Positions 1 through 12,221 of a stretch of 64,000 nt of DNA are shown here, piece after piece. Every line of letters starts with the position of its first letter. The first letter of the stretch is position 1. The stretch is from Cacajao melanocephalus (taxonomy: Eukaryota; Chordata; Mammalia; Primates; Pitheciidae), in assembly GCA_963573385.1 (NCBI GenBank), contig CAUYLG010051170.1:21644-85643 (forward strand), in the 5' to 3' direction. The position numbers and the translations under genes were made by a program. The notes below the pieces were generated by a model. The model was not told where the DNA came from. It was given only the letters and a program-made list of their open reading frames with translations, and did not search any database.

Positions 1-189
1 TGTTCCTGAAAATGCTGTCTGCTAAATCACTTTCACCCAACTGTATCTCAGCATGGACACTGGGGAACCCACTTTAAACATCCACTATATTTCAGGTGTG
101 GTTTTAGGTCCAGCATCACTGTGTTAAATAAGTCACACACGTTCCATCTCCATGCACACACACACCCTCCCAAGAACATGCCAAATAAT

Positions 190-380
190 TACCTAGGTGC
201 TGGAGGAACAGCAAGAGAACAAAAGCCCCTGCCGTCAAGGAGCTGGCATTATCATGGGAAAGACAGACAACTTGAACACTAAATAAACAGGCTTCCCGGA
301 AAAGGTGACTTTCGGGTAGATACCTAGAGGACATGGAGAGGGTTGAAGCCATGGAAATAGCTGGTGTTAAGAGTGTTCCA
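190..380 (-). repeat. L2 LINE fragment, antisense, part 1
   Basis: The plus strand reads like the reverse complement of the L2 3' end: a degraded ctaggtgctgg, then a cctgccgtcaaggagct-like stretch, then a ggtgactttcgg-like segment. It breaks off where the L1 begins and resumes after it at 835, so the L1 landed inside this older element. Confidence 0.7.
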
Positions 381-834
381 AGCAAAGACTTGGAACCAAT
401 GCAAATGTCCACCGATGATAGACTGGATAAAGAAAACGTGGCACATATACACCATAGAATACTATGCAGTCATAAAAAAGAATGAGTTCCTGTCCTTTTC
501 AGGGACATGGATGAAGCTGAAAACCATAATTCTCAGCAAACTAACATAGGAATAGAAAAGCAAACACTGCATGTTCTCACTCATAAGTGGGAGTCGAACA
601 ATGAGAACACATAGACACAGGGAGGGGAACATCACACACTGGAGCCTATTGCGGGGGTGGTGGGCAAGGCGAGAGAAAGCATTAGGACAAATACCTAATG
701 CATGTGGGGCTTAAAACCTAGATGACGGGCTGATAGGTGCAGCAAACCTCTATGGCATACTTAACACCATTGTAACAGACCTGCATGTTCTGCACATGTA
801 TCTGATAACTTAAAGTCAAATTAAAAAAAAAAAA
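381..834 (+). mobile_element. L1 3' end, 5'-truncated
   Basis: The start matches the end of L1 ORF2 (agcaaagacttggaacc, then the ggacatggatgaagctg region). It continues through the 3' UTR (ttctcactcataagtggga, tgcacatgtatctgataac) to a 12-base A tail at 823-834. The open frame at 364-549 is decayed ORF2 tail, not a gene. It interrupts an antisense L2. I could not define its target-site duplication. Confidence 0.92.
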
Positions 835-1085
835 GGGTCCTGCAAGAGACGATGACGGCAAGTGCAAAGGCCCTGAGGCAGGAGCTACTCGGAGTGTTTA
901 AAGAACATCAAGGAGGCAGGTAGGTCATGATGAGTTTGGAGGGGGCAGAATAAAGGAGATGAAGACCAGAGAGGCATGTGGTGTAGGTCTGACAGGGCCT
1001 TTACAGTCCACTGCACACATATTGGCTTTTATTCTGAGTGTGATGGGAACCAGCAGAGAGTTCTGATCTTTGTCTGATGCAGAGC
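835..1085 (-). repeat. L2 LINE fragment, antisense, part 2
   Basis: Continues the L2 split by the L1. It contains gcaaaggccctgaggcagg, a diagnostic stretch of the L2 3' region in reverse, followed by the degraded gagatgaagaccagagagg and gcttttattctgagtg-like segments. From 1086 to 1326 I see nothing recognisable. Confidence 0.75.
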
Positions 1086-1326
1086 AGTTTCAGCCCCGTT
1101 GAGGCCAACAGGGAGCTGACCTCAATCGGCCATGAGGATGTCCTGCTCAGAGTGGACGTGTGAAGAACGATGCTCTTCAGGCAGAAATTGGCCTCTTCCT
1201 AAGAGGCTTTTTGCACCAGCTGCCATGAGAATATGCTCCTCTGCATCTTTTACACACAGATACACACAGACACTAACAGGACCATGCGGCACATGGTTGC
1301 TGAGGCTGCTGCTGCTTCTCCTTACT

Positions 1327-1539
1327 CGCTTATTTATTCAACAGGCATTTGCTGGGTTCCTAGGCCTGTCAGGCACTATTCTGGACCCGGGGCAACCTGG
1401 TGAGCGAGGCAGACATGGGCCCTGTCTGAATGGACCAGGCATTCCAGTCGGGGAGAGGGCTGAGAAACAAATAATCAGAAAAACATGGAAAATGTATTTC
1501 AGCTGGCCCCAAGTCCTTTGTAGAAGAAAAAAAAAAACA
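1327..1539 (-). repeat. L2 LINE 3' end, antisense, part 1
   Basis: Begins tatttattcaacaggcattt and continues with a ctgtcaggcactattct-like segment, the reverse complement of the extreme L2 3' end. It is followed by an Alu and a MER20, then resumes near 2125, so both younger elements sit in this L2. Confidence 0.7.
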
Positions 1540-1874
1540 GGACTGGATGTGGTGGCTTGGGGCTGTAATCCAAGCACTTTGGGATGCCAACACAGACAGA
1601 TCACTTTAGCACAGGAGTTTGAGGCCAGCCTGGGCAACATGGCAAAAGCTTGTCTCCACTAAAAATACAAAAGTTAGCCACATGTGGTGGTGTGTGCCTG
1701 TAGTCCCAGCTACTCAGGAGGCTGAAGAAGGAGGATCACTTGAGCCCAGGAGGTGGAGGTTGCACTGAGCTGAGATCACGCCACTGCACTCCAGCCTGGG
1801 CTATGAGCAAGACCCTGCCTCAAATAAAAAAATAAAAAATAAAAAATAAAAAAAGGAAAGGAAAGAAAAGAAAA
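1540..1874 (+). mobile_element. Alu element, old (AluJ-like)
   Basis: Complete dimer from a degraded gactggatgtggtggct start to a ccactgcactccagcctgg right arm and an A-rich tail with AAAAAAT units. The left arm has the older form gaggccagcctgggcaacat. High divergence suggests AluJ or an early AluS. The open frame at 1132-1662 runs into it and is spurious. Confidence 0.93.
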
Positions 1875-1884
1875 CACATTGGAC

Positions 1885-2110
1885 CAGAGATTCTCAACTG
1901 GGAGGATTTTGGATTCCATTCCCTAGGAGCACATTTGACAATGTCTGGGGACATTTTTGATTGTCATAACCTTTCACGGGTGGATGCTACTGATGTCTTG
2001 TGGATACAGATCAGAGATGCTGTTGAACATTCTACAATGTACAGGATAGGATCCTGCAAGAAAAAATTATCTGGCAGAAAATATCAGTAGTGCTGAGATT
2101 AAGTGCCCTG
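1885..2110 (+). mobile_element. MER20, non-autonomous hAT-Charlie transposon
   Basis: About 226 bp, full length for MER20. It begins with cagagattctcaactggg, has the core caatgtctggggacattttt and cattctacaatgtacaggat, and ends near gctgagattaagtgccctg. The 8-bp flanks match only partly. Some MER20 copies act as regulatory elements in placental mammals; nothing here shows that this one does. Confidence 0.88.
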
Positions 2111-2124
2111 GGTTGGCGGTAGAA

Positions 2125-2300
2125 GAGTGAGACAAGAGATATTGCAGCCAGGATGGTCAGGGAGGGTCATTCTGAGGGGGTGACATTTCGGTAGAGACAT
2201 GAATAAAAGTGGGGGAGTCAACTCTGGGGGAAGAGCTTTCCAAATAGAGGGGACAGTCAGGGCAAAGGTTCTTGACGTGTTTAAGGAATATTTGCGGGCA
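2125..2300 (-). repeat. L2 LINE fragment, antisense, part 2
   Basis: Matches the reverse complement of the L2 3' region: a ggtcagggagggtcattctg-like segment, ggggaagagctttccaaat, then ggcaaaggttcttgacgtg. It is collinear with the piece at 1327-1539, so it is the same insertion. Confidence 0.72.
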
Positions 2301-3425
2301 CAGGTTATCGTTTCTAAAGACTTCAGGGGATTTCATTTTGTGAATTAGATAACTCAAGGAATCCAGATTTCACCCTGGAATAATTTCTCAACATTGTCTT
2401 CCGATAAAAGGATATTATCTTTTGTTCAGCAGAAGAGTTGCTGGAGAGATTCTACCCTACAACTGGCTCCAAGCAAGGCATCTTGGTGCTACGTTCTTCT
2501 GGGACAAACCCCTTGACCCTTCTTCAGCAATAGGTGCCCTGGTAGGGAGGGGTGGGTGGGCTCTCTTGCTTGCAGCGTTCAGGAGAGAATTTCTCCAACC
2601 TGAATAATAAGGGCAGGATATTTGCAAAGTATATCGTGTTCATGACACTTTAAAATCTCACAGTAACCTGGGAAAGTTAACAGGTCCAGTGGCGTCACCC
2701 CAACCCTCCATTTCATACGGGAAACAGTCACAGGGAAAGACAAGACTCTTCCAGGGTTTTACAGAGAGTGAGTGCAGGGCACTGGATGAGTATCTCCCTC
2801 CATTTTCATCCCTGTTTCCCAGCCACAGAGGTGCACCAAGCCATCTCCGATTTTATAAACAAAGCTCAGCTCTGAGAGTTTCTTTCTCCCAGGCCCACAC
2901 CCTCTTTGCTGTGACATTTCCTCTTCCCAACTTGAGTCTGCCTCCCAGGGCCCAGCCTCGCTGGAGGCTTTGATTAAAAATGCACCTCCTAATCTCATCA
3001 GAGGCCAGAAACATGAATATATGCAAATCAACATCTGCTCATCTACTCAGGGAAGGATCTTCCCAGAGTGCTCTGGGAAAAGGAGCCCAGCCCAGTGAAC
3101 TCTGAAGGGAAGACTCCAGAACATCCGAAAGTCACTTCAAAATCCCAGGGTCCCCAGTGAAACTTCACTCTTCATGTAACTGGAGGTTCTACTTGAAGGA
3201 GTGATAAAGGAGCAGTCATCACAGAGTGGTCTGCCTCAGGCTGAGGCTCTTTGCTGATCAAACCCCTTCAGTGTTATAGGAGACATGGGCCCGACCCAGT
3301 GAGTTTTAAGGGAACTCACTGCTCTGGCTGACAAGGGAAACAGTAGCTGGTGTTCACTTATTGGCTTTGATGATGTCTTCTTTGCCAATTTGAAGGCATA
3401 GAGCCCTTTTCTGGAGAATTATTAT
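2301..3425. other. Unique stretch, no gene seen
   Basis: Mixed-composition DNA without a convincing gene. A very degraded antisense MIR may lie near 2630-2790 (aatctcacagtaacctggg). Frames such as 2689-2973 lack recognisable motifs. I see no RNA gene. Confidence 0.4.
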
Positions 3426-3429
3426 GAGT

Positions 3430-3790
3430 TAGGGCACACCATGTCAGCTGCTATAACAAGTAAACCTCAAAGTCTCTCTGCCTTAAGACAATGCAGCTTT
3501 CTTTCTCACCCATGTGATCTGAAATGATGATGGTAAGTGGAGATGATGATGGTCCTGTGCTCAGTGCAAGCATTCATTGCAGTCTCCTCCCAGCATGTGG
3601 CCCTGCCCTCCTCTAGGACCCGAGTCCACTCCAGGGAGAATTGCACTGAGATTCTATGGGCCAATCCTGAAAGTGACACACATCACTTACTGCCCACATT
3701 CCAATGGCCAGAATTTAGTCACATGGTCTTGCCTAGCTGCAAGTGAGCCTGGGAAGTACAGATCTTGTGGTGTGCCCAGGGAGGAAGGGG
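3430..3790 (-). repeat. Ancient LTR-type repeat, family unresolved, antisense
   Basis: Reads as the reverse of a MaLR/ERVL-style LTR: gctgctataacaagtaaacc at the left, then gtgacacacatcacttactg and agtcacatggtcttgccta. The same pattern recurs antisense at 18708-18990. The subfamily cannot be assigned by eye. Confidence 0.5.
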
Positions 3791-3886
3791 AAGACGTGGA
3801 TAAGAGTGTTCAGAAGTGGTCTCAGTCACGACTATCCTCTCAGACAACTGCGGAATTGAAAGGGACCTTAGAGCACTAACTGGTTT

Positions 3887-4200
3887 AGGTCCTTTGGTTG
3901 TAAGCAACAGAAACAGATAAGCATTGGGACATTTATTGGCAGGATATCAGGGAATCTCGAGCATAGATATGGCAGGGATTATTCTGAACACCCAGGGAAC
4001 AGCAACCACAAGCATGGTGTCACAGTTGGAGTGGCCTGGTTATGAGTTAAAACACCTGGAGCAAGAAAAATCTACGTAGGTCTTCATCCATGCATCATTG
4101 GTTCCAGGAACAAAGTCCTCTTGACTTTAGGTGTGCCTATATCACACACCTGTTCTCTGGCTGCAGAGTGGAGGGGAGAGGACTAATCTTGTCCTGTTGG
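3887..4200 (-). repeat. Ancient LTR-like repeat, antisense
   Basis: Starts with ttggttgtaagcaacagaaa and has cattgggacatttattgg. These are the reverse of the 3' end of an old LTR class whose sense copies end in tgcttaa..agtttgagt..cacttgcaa. A sense-oriented relative lies at 4990-5440, making an inverted pair. Confidence 0.45.
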
Positions 4201-4827
4201 CTTCCACACAGCATAGCAAACACCTGAATTCATCATTCCACCCAACTACCCTTTTAAGGGAGAGAGGTAAATTCTGCAAAAGGAAATACAGGTCCTGATT
4301 TCAGGAGACTGGGCATTGGGATCCAATAACTGTCTGCTACTGATCAGAATGCTTCCTTTACAGGTGGATCCACTGGGCACAGGAAAGGGGAAGTCAGAGA
4401 AGAGGCAGAGCTGGATTCCTGATGGTTGCGGTAATTGCCTTTTGTTTGAGCAGTATATGGAATTTGATGCCATTTTTCTTTTCAAAGCCTGTGAGGTCCA
4501 ATGTCTCTTTTCTGATACTTCTGCCTTGTCAGGGTCTGTAGTCACCTTGGTTCTCTCTAGAGGAGATATGTCTGTTGGGATGTCTGAGTTTCAGACTTAT
4601 ATAAGAAGGGCATAAAGGGCATCTGTAGGAGAATCGCAGTGTGCAGCCTTGAGGAAAGACCATAGAACTGGCATTTGGATAGGTGGCTGGTAGCTGTGCC
4701 TCTCCAAGCTACCCAATATTTTTAACCACATTTTTTTGGGAAAAAATATATTTGTATATGATTATATTCAAAATATGTGGTGAGCATGAGTTGTTTTGCC
4801 TGTCCATCATCTATGCACCCTTGCTCT
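4201..4827. other. Unique stretch, no gene seen
   Basis: No clear repeat or gene. Overlapping frames of about 99 codons on both strands (4246-4545 minus and 4316-4615 plus) are mutual shadows without recognisable motifs. Confidence 0.35.
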
Positions 4828-4840
4828 GAAAAGAGCATCC

Positions 4841-4957
4841 TCAGCAAGCCCCCATGGCGTGTGTATAATTATGTAACACACCTGTACATTCTGCACATGT
4901 ACCCCAGAATTTAAAGTATAATAATTTTAAAAAGAGCAATTTGAAAAAAAAGAAGAA
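4841..4957 (+). mobile_element. L1 3' stub, 117 bp, with perfect 13-bp TSD
   Basis: Only the last part of the L1 3' UTR is present (cagcaagcccccatggc, then gcacatgtaccccagaattt and aaagtataataattt) with an A-rich tail. The 13-bp sequence gaaaagagcatcc flanks it exactly at 4828-4840 and 4958-4970. This shows target-primed insertion with severe 5' truncation. Confidence 0.92.
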
Positions 4958-4989
4958 GAAAAGAGCATCCCAATTTCCTTTGGGGCACT

Positions 4990-5440
4990 GACCTGCCTCC
5001 TCTTTTAGGCCATGTATTCAGGTGGGAATGATTTCATCCCCTAACCCCAGCAGGAACATGTGACACAGGCTTGACCAATCAGAATCACAGTGATTGGCCC
5101 AAGAGTGGGCACATGACCTGGTCTGGAATTCTGGGACATCGGCAGGAGCAATGAAGTCAGAGATGCTCTCCTTCTGTTGCTGTACATAGGTCAGCCTAGA
5201 CTTGCTGGTTGCCATCATTCCTGCCAAAGGTTGAAGCTACAGAGTGGAAAGCAGATGTAAAAAGGAAAGCAGTAGCTTCCCCGACGACATCATCTAATGC
5301 CTGGGCCAACTGTGCCTGATGTCTGACAAACTTCTTCTGAGCATTTTAGTCATAGGACCTCAAAAATTCCTTTTTGTCTTAAACTGGTTTGAGCCGGGTT
5401 TTCTCTACTTGCAAATTGTAAATGAAAGACTTCTTCTTAA
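4990..5440 (+). repeat. Ancient LTR-like repeat, sense
   Basis: Contains the conserved pieces of an old LTR class: cttgaccaatcagaatcac, cagtgattggccc, cgacgacatcatc and, at the 3' end, a ttgtcttaaactggtttgag-like segment before ctacttgcaa. The frame at 5018-5227 minus is spurious. The family is not resolved. Confidence 0.5.
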
Positions 5441-5689
5441 CATAAAATATTAACACTGGCAGTCTCAGGTTGTAGGATTAGAGAGCTTTTACTTGCTTCT
5501 TCTATTTTATTTCTCTGAATTGTATATCATAAACTTGGATTACTTTTATAATTAAAAAAGGTTACATGAAAAATGCTTTCTGTCCCCGCAACCCCATGCA
5601 CAGTGGCCAAAGCTATTTTTTTTTCCTCCTGGTAGCCCAGAAAGGCCCAGTAAGAAAAACAGAGGTGAAGAACACCAGCCTGTTAAGGC

Positions 5690-5850
5690 TGTGTTGTGTA
5701 TCAGTGTGTCAGGTCCTGGCATGTATTATCTTATTGCGTCTTCACAAAGGCAAAACCAAGGAGGTCTTGTTTTTGGCCCCCTATTCACGAGGCTCCAGGA
5801 GCTGACATCTTAACCAAGGTCACACCCGTAGTAAGTTTCAAGGGCAGCAG
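5690..5850 (-). repeat. MIR SINE, antisense, degraded
   Basis: Weak match to reversed MIR: tgtcaggtcctggcatgtat followed by cttattgcgtcttcacaaag and then ccaaggtcacacccgtagta. The middle is poorly conserved. Confidence 0.5.
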
Positions 5851-6006
5851 GGGCGGGGGGGGGGGAGGGGGGGATTCAGCTTCAGATTTTCCTGATGCCA
5901 AAGCTGTCTTTTTTCTGTCTATCCTGGCAACAGGTAAATGAGGTTCAATCCTGTCCAGCAATCCCTGGAGGGCTGATCGCTTCAATAGCATTGTTGGGGG
6001 GGGGGG
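5851..6006. repeat. G-rich low-complexity DNA
   Basis: Two pure G runs of 11 (5855-5865 and 5996-6006) plus a run of 7 at 5867-5873. They can form G-quadruplexes on the plus strand and are prone to length change. They create spurious Gly/Pro-rich frames on both strands. Confidence 0.85.
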
Positions 6007-7824
<1,818 letters not shown>

Positions 7825-7935
7825 AGAAATCTTCTTGATACTGAGTTAAGGAAACAAAGCAAAGTATATACAAGTATCTAAAAGTATTCGGTATTCTACA
7901 ATATATATGAAATAAATATAATTTTTAAAATTGCA

Positions 7936-7970
7936 CACACACACATACACACACAGACACCCACAGAGAC
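7936..7970. repeat. Imperfect (CA)n microsatellite
   Basis: Run of cacacacacacatacacac followed by interrupted cagacacccaca. It follows an AT-rich segment. The flank to about 8110 (ctctggggagaaagg) resembles an old interspersed repeat I cannot name. Confidence 0.8.
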
Positions 7971-8139
7971 CATTTTTGGCAGTGGAGCCAAGAAACTACT
8001 AGCAGAAGTTGCCTCTGGGGAGAAAGGCAGAAGATATAAAATCATAGGAAGACTGACTTTTCATTGTATGCGCTTCTGTATAATTTTCACTAGGTGCATT
8101 TTTACTTTGCAATAATAAAAATAAAGGCAGACGCTCACA

Positions 8140-8345
8140 CAGTCCTTACTATGAGCATATCCTGTTCTTGGTGTTTTATATTAACTCATTTTATTCTTGT
8201 AACAGCCCTACCAGGAGCGTATCATTATTGTCCCCATTTCACAGACAAGAAGACTGAGTCATTGAGACATTAAGTAACTTGCTTAAGGCACGCAAACCAG
8301 TAAATAGCAGAACTAAATTTGAACCCTGATAGCCCAGCTCCCAGG
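8140..8345 (-). repeat. MIR SINE, antisense, well preserved
   Basis: Reversed MIR in order: cttactatgagcatatcct, ttaactcattttattcttgt, gtccccatttcacagacaag, taagtaacttgcttaaggc, and aaatttgaaccctgatagcc. Nearly full length. Confidence 0.88.
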
Positions 8346-8835
8346 TGCAGACATGTAATCTCTGTATTCATCTGCTGCTTCATAAAAACTGCTTGACAAA
8401 TAAATTGAGCCATGAAAAGGTGTGCCCTGGGATGGAAGAGGGAACAGATGTGCAAATGGTGACAGACGCCTCCTCTCGGCTGCAAAGCCTGCAGCTATGG
8501 CAGTCTATCAGGCCCACTAGAGTTGCTTTGGGAGCAGGGAGTGGGGCCAGAGAGACACCTGCCCACGCATGCAGCATAGCAGGAAGAGGTGCCTCTGGAG
8601 CAGTGGGCTCTTGGAGGATGGGGAAGGCATGTCCTCCAGGTTAAGATCTAACGAAAACCTGTTCATCACCCACCAACTAACCAACCACAGAGGAGTGGGC
8701 AGGAGCCAGGACCCCACCCTGAACTAAGGAAGAAGCTGATTTTGAGGACCCGCTTCTTCAGCGGGTGCAGTGGGAGGATCTTGGGTCCAGTGCTGCTTCT
8801 TGAAACTTCTAACCATTGGATAAGAATAAATAAAC
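8346..8835. other. Unique stretch, no gene seen
   Basis: No repeat family recognised. Overlapping short frames on both strands have no recognisable motifs. Confidence 0.35.
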
Positions 8836-9271
8836 ACGGTCGATTCTTGAACAACCCAGGTTTGAACCACGTGGGCCCACTTACATGTGATTTTCTTCCA
8901 CCTCTCCCATTCCTGAGACAGCAAGACCAACCCCTCCTCTTCCTCCTCCTCAGCCTACTCAATATGAAGATTAGGGGAATGAAGACCTTTATGATGATCT
9001 ATTTCCATGTGATGATTATTAAGTACATTTTCTCTTCTTTATGTTTTAAGGAACATTTTATTTTCTCTAGCTGACTTTGTTGTAAGAATACGGTACATAA
9101 TACATCTAACATACAAAATATGTGTTAATTGACTGTTTATGTTATTAGTAAGGCTTCCGGTCAACGGTGGGTTATTAGTAGCTAAGTTTTAGGGGAGTCA
9201 AAAGTTATACATGAATTTTCCACTGTGCCGGTGTTGACATCTTTAGCCCCTGTGTTATTCAAAAGTCAGCC
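8836..9271. mobile_element. Tigger-type (pogo/Tc1-mariner) non-autonomous DNA transposon
   Basis: About 435 bp with degraded terminal inverted repeats: gattcttgaacaacccagg at the left and gttattcaaaagtcag at the right. The interior has gacagcaagaccaacccctc, ctcagcctactcaatatgaa and gtaaggcttccggtcaac, all typical of this family. Part of its sequence reads through as a spurious frame (8742-9074). Confidence 0.85.
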
Positions 9272-9304
9272 TAAATAAATAAATACATAGTTATAATAAA
9301 ATAG

Positions 9305-9715
9305 TACTGTGATGGATTAAAGATGGCAGATTCTTTGACATCCTCCCATGGAGAGGTGGGTTCTGTGCTTCCTCTTCTTGGACATGGATGCTCTGTGACT
9401 GCTTTGATGAACAGAATTTGGTGTAAGTAAATTGTGCTAGTGCCCAGGCCCAGCCCTTAAGAGACAAGCACTTTCCACTTCCTGCCTCTTGGAGCCCTGA
9501 GCCACCACCATGTAAGAATTTCAACTACCCTGCTGGAGAGAACACATGGAGACGGAGAGGGGCCCAGATAAGCCCTGTCTTCCAGCTTTTCTTGACAAGG
9601 CACTAAGAATGTAAGTGAAGGCATCTTGAATCCTCCAAACTAGCCCTGTCACCAGCTGATAACACCAAGCAACCCCAGTCAACACCACTCAGAGTAAACC
9701 AATTGTCCTGCCAAG
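9305..9715 (+). repeat. Ancient LTR-like repeat, sense
   Basis: Contains ttctttgacatcctcccatg, gtgactgctttgatgaacag, cccttaagagacaagcactt and ccacttcctgcctcttggag. This order is typical of old MaLR/ERVL-type LTRs with a gactgctttgacCaatRgaat core. The subfamily is not resolved and the right boundary is fuzzy. Confidence 0.5.
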
Positions 9716-9734
9716 CCCTGCTAAAATACCCAAC

Positions 9735-10480
9735 TCATGTAACCACCACCCAGACAAGGGAGAGAATATTGCCAGTAATCCCAAGCCCTTGTAGTGCCGT
9801 AGACAACCACCACCCCTTCTCTTCCCCAAGAAGTAATCATCATCTAGGCTGTTTTGTAAAGTTTTCCTTTCTTCTAAAGGTTGTTTTTAATCATTCATGT
9901 ACAGATATGTGAATTTGTAGGTTAGTTTTCTTTTTTGAACTTCATATAAATGGAATTTTACAATATGCAGTCATTTATGTCTTGCTTCTTTTACTAAGCA
10001 TCAGGTTTGTGTGAGTCATTCATGTTGTTTCCTATATCAATATTGTGGTCATTTTCATTGCTGTGTAGTACTCCATTGTATAGCTACTCAGCAGCGTATT
10101 TATTGGTTCTGTTATTGATGTTGTTTCCAACATTGGCCTGTTTGGTTCAATGCTGCTATGCTCATTCTTGACTGTGTAGAATATGGGCTCACATGTGTTA
10201 CTGTGTACCAAGAAGTGAAATTTCTGGATATGGTCTTTGCACATCTTCAGCTCTTCTAGATAATGTCTTAACCTCAACTTACAGTCCCACTAGTGTTGTC
10301 TGAGATTGTCATGTGAACTGTACCTCATTGTTGGTTTAATTTACATCTCTCTGATGATTAATGAGGTCAGTCATTACTTTACATATTTATTAGCCATTTG
10401 AATTTTTCTCTTCTGTGGAAAGCCTGTTTAAACTGTCTCCCTATTTCTTAACTGACTATCTAGGATTTAAAAATTTTAAT
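9735..10480 (-). mobile_element. Old L1 (L1M group) 3' part, antisense
   Basis: Reversed L1M 3' UTR and ORF2 tail: accaccacccagacaagg, cttcatataaatggaatttt, gctgtgtagtactccattgt, then a tttgaatttttctcttctgtgg-like region. Divergence is high and no frame is intact. Confidence 0.8.
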
Positions 10481-10775
10481 TTGTTTCCAACCTTTAAACA
10501 TCGAGAAACTCTATACTAGAATACAGATGACTGGTTTCAACAGAGAAAAGAGACTCTTTGACCACCCCATGCTGGTGTTCCTGCATGGCAGTGATTGAAT
10601 AGGAGTGAACAGTGGAGACTCCCTTGGGGTATGGGTCACCAGGTCCCAGGGTGACTGAAATGAGGGCTGTTGCATTCATTCATGTACCATGCTCTCCCAG
10701 ATGGCATTTAGATTTGGGACCTGTGATGTATTGTCTCCGAGCTGCGTCAGCCACCTCTATCTCTATAACCACCTG

Positions 10776-10945
10776 CTTTTTCTTCTTCTTCTTCTTTTGA
10801 GAGAGTGTCTTGCTCTTTTGCCTAGGCTGGAGTACAGTGGTGCAAGCACAGCTCACTGCATCCTCTACCTCCCAGGCTAAAGCAGTCCTCCTACCTCAGC
10901 CTCCCAGAGTGTTGGGATTACGGGCATGAGCCACTGCATCCAGCC
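10776..10945 (-). mobile_element. Alu monomer or internally deleted Alu, antisense
   Basis: A TTC-repeat tail (10779-10797) leads into gagagagtgtcttgctcttt, ggctggagtacagtggtgc and then directly into cctcccagagtgttgggatt and ccactgcatccagcc. Only about 150 bp of Alu body is present, so this is a free monomer (FLAM/FRAM type) or a dimer that lost its middle. Confidence 0.75.
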
Positions 10946-10984
10946 TAAATCCTTCTGCTTTTCACCCAACCTGCTTTGGTAAGT

Positions 10985-11430
10985 TAATTACAGAAATGGC
11001 CTCATTTGTTCATGCCTCCTGTATCTTCATCCTTGGGTGGTACCCTTTACGTGACTTGCTTTGACCAATGGAACAGTGGCAACACAAGCAGAAACCTAAA
11101 AAGCACTTGCCTTCTTGAAGCTCTTGAAACCGTATAACCTGGGCTAGAGTGCTGGAGGATGAACAAACTCATGGAGAGAAGCCAAAGCAGTCCCAGGTAT
11201 CCCAGCTGAGGCCATCATTATCCTACCTGCCCCAGGTGATCCACTTGTTGACTGCAGACGCATGAACAAACCCAGTTAAGATGCGTCAAAGCTGGCTTAG
11301 TCCAGAAGAAATTTCACCCAAGCTCAGCCCAAGTTGCTTTCCTGCAAACTTACTAAATAACAAAAGTTGTTTTTAAAGCTACTAAATTTTGGGGCGTTTT
11401 GTTACATAGCACATCAAAGTGATACAGTTG
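10985..11430 (+). repeat. Ancient LTR-like repeat, sense
   Basis: Contains gtgacttgctttgaccaatg, catggagagaagccaaagc, cccagctgaggccatc and, at the end, taaattttggggcgttttgt followed by tacatagca. This 3' end is shared with the copies at 14415-14940 and 37700-38115. Confidence 0.55.
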
Positions 11431-11639
11431 CCAACTGAGTTGTTCATAAACCCCAGCAACGTCAGGAAGAGATACAGGTAAGTATTAAAAACCAGCTTCC
11501 ACACCCATATCTCTGCATGGAATCATAGCTGATCCTGGGCCCTGGATCCCTTCCCATGAGTGGCTGGGGGCCCAACTTGCCTTTCCTCACTGTCCCAAAC
11601 CTGACTCCTACCCTCATTTACTCTCCTTGCGTGCCTCGT

Positions 11640-11960
11640 TTATTGCGACCTCCTCATCTTACAAAGAGCCCAGGCAATAACCCAGTGTAATTGGTTAATA
11701 TTTTCTCACCTTAATTAAAAGTCCAAATGGGAATATTGGCAGCTTAGGCCCTCATTTGAAAATTGAGCCATATTCCCATTAATAGGAACGTCTAATTAAG
11801 ACATCCGTTAAAAGTCGATAACATTAACTTAATGGGGGAGAGCCAGAAGGAATTCAATTAGATTTTATTTCTGTAAAATTAATATTAGCAACTTAAAAAG
11901 TGTCTCCAATGCTGATTGTTATTCATAAAAAAGCTCTTTGAGCATTAGAATGAGAGTCTC
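11640..11960. promoter_or_regulatory. Candidate non-coding regulatory block (ATTA/TAAT-rich unique DNA)
   Basis: Not a recognisable repeat. It carries about ten TAAT/ATTA cores in 300 bp (such as gtaattggttaatatt, ccttaattaaaag, gtctaattaagac, cattaacttaatgg). Such clusters are typical of homeodomain-bound conserved elements, but AT-rich DNA yields them by chance too. No conservation data are available here, so function is inference. Confidence 0.3.
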
Positions 11961-12221
11961 ATTAGACTGTCTTAGAGATTGGGCTAAACTCAAATGGGAT
12001 TCCAGCAGAAGATGGAGAGTGGATGCACCAAGTCTTGCACTGAGAAGATGGAATGCATGGCATCTCATCTGAAACCTTCCAACAGTCCTAACCCTAGAGG
12101 CTTCAGGGTGGGAATCTGGAGACCTGGGTTTCAGTTGAAGAACTTTGGCCAAGCTGTTGTTTCTACAGATTCAGTTCACTCTTTTTCAAATAGGGCTAGC
12201 AATCACAATTTTGACTTGCTA

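Noticed and set aside
1132..1662. 176-codon plus-strand frame
   Set aside because: It crosses an antisense L2 and ends inside an Alu left arm. The reading frame is accidental.
3430..3790. Exon-like frames 3537-3746 and 3577-3879
   Set aside because: They lie over an old interspersed repeat in two competing frames.
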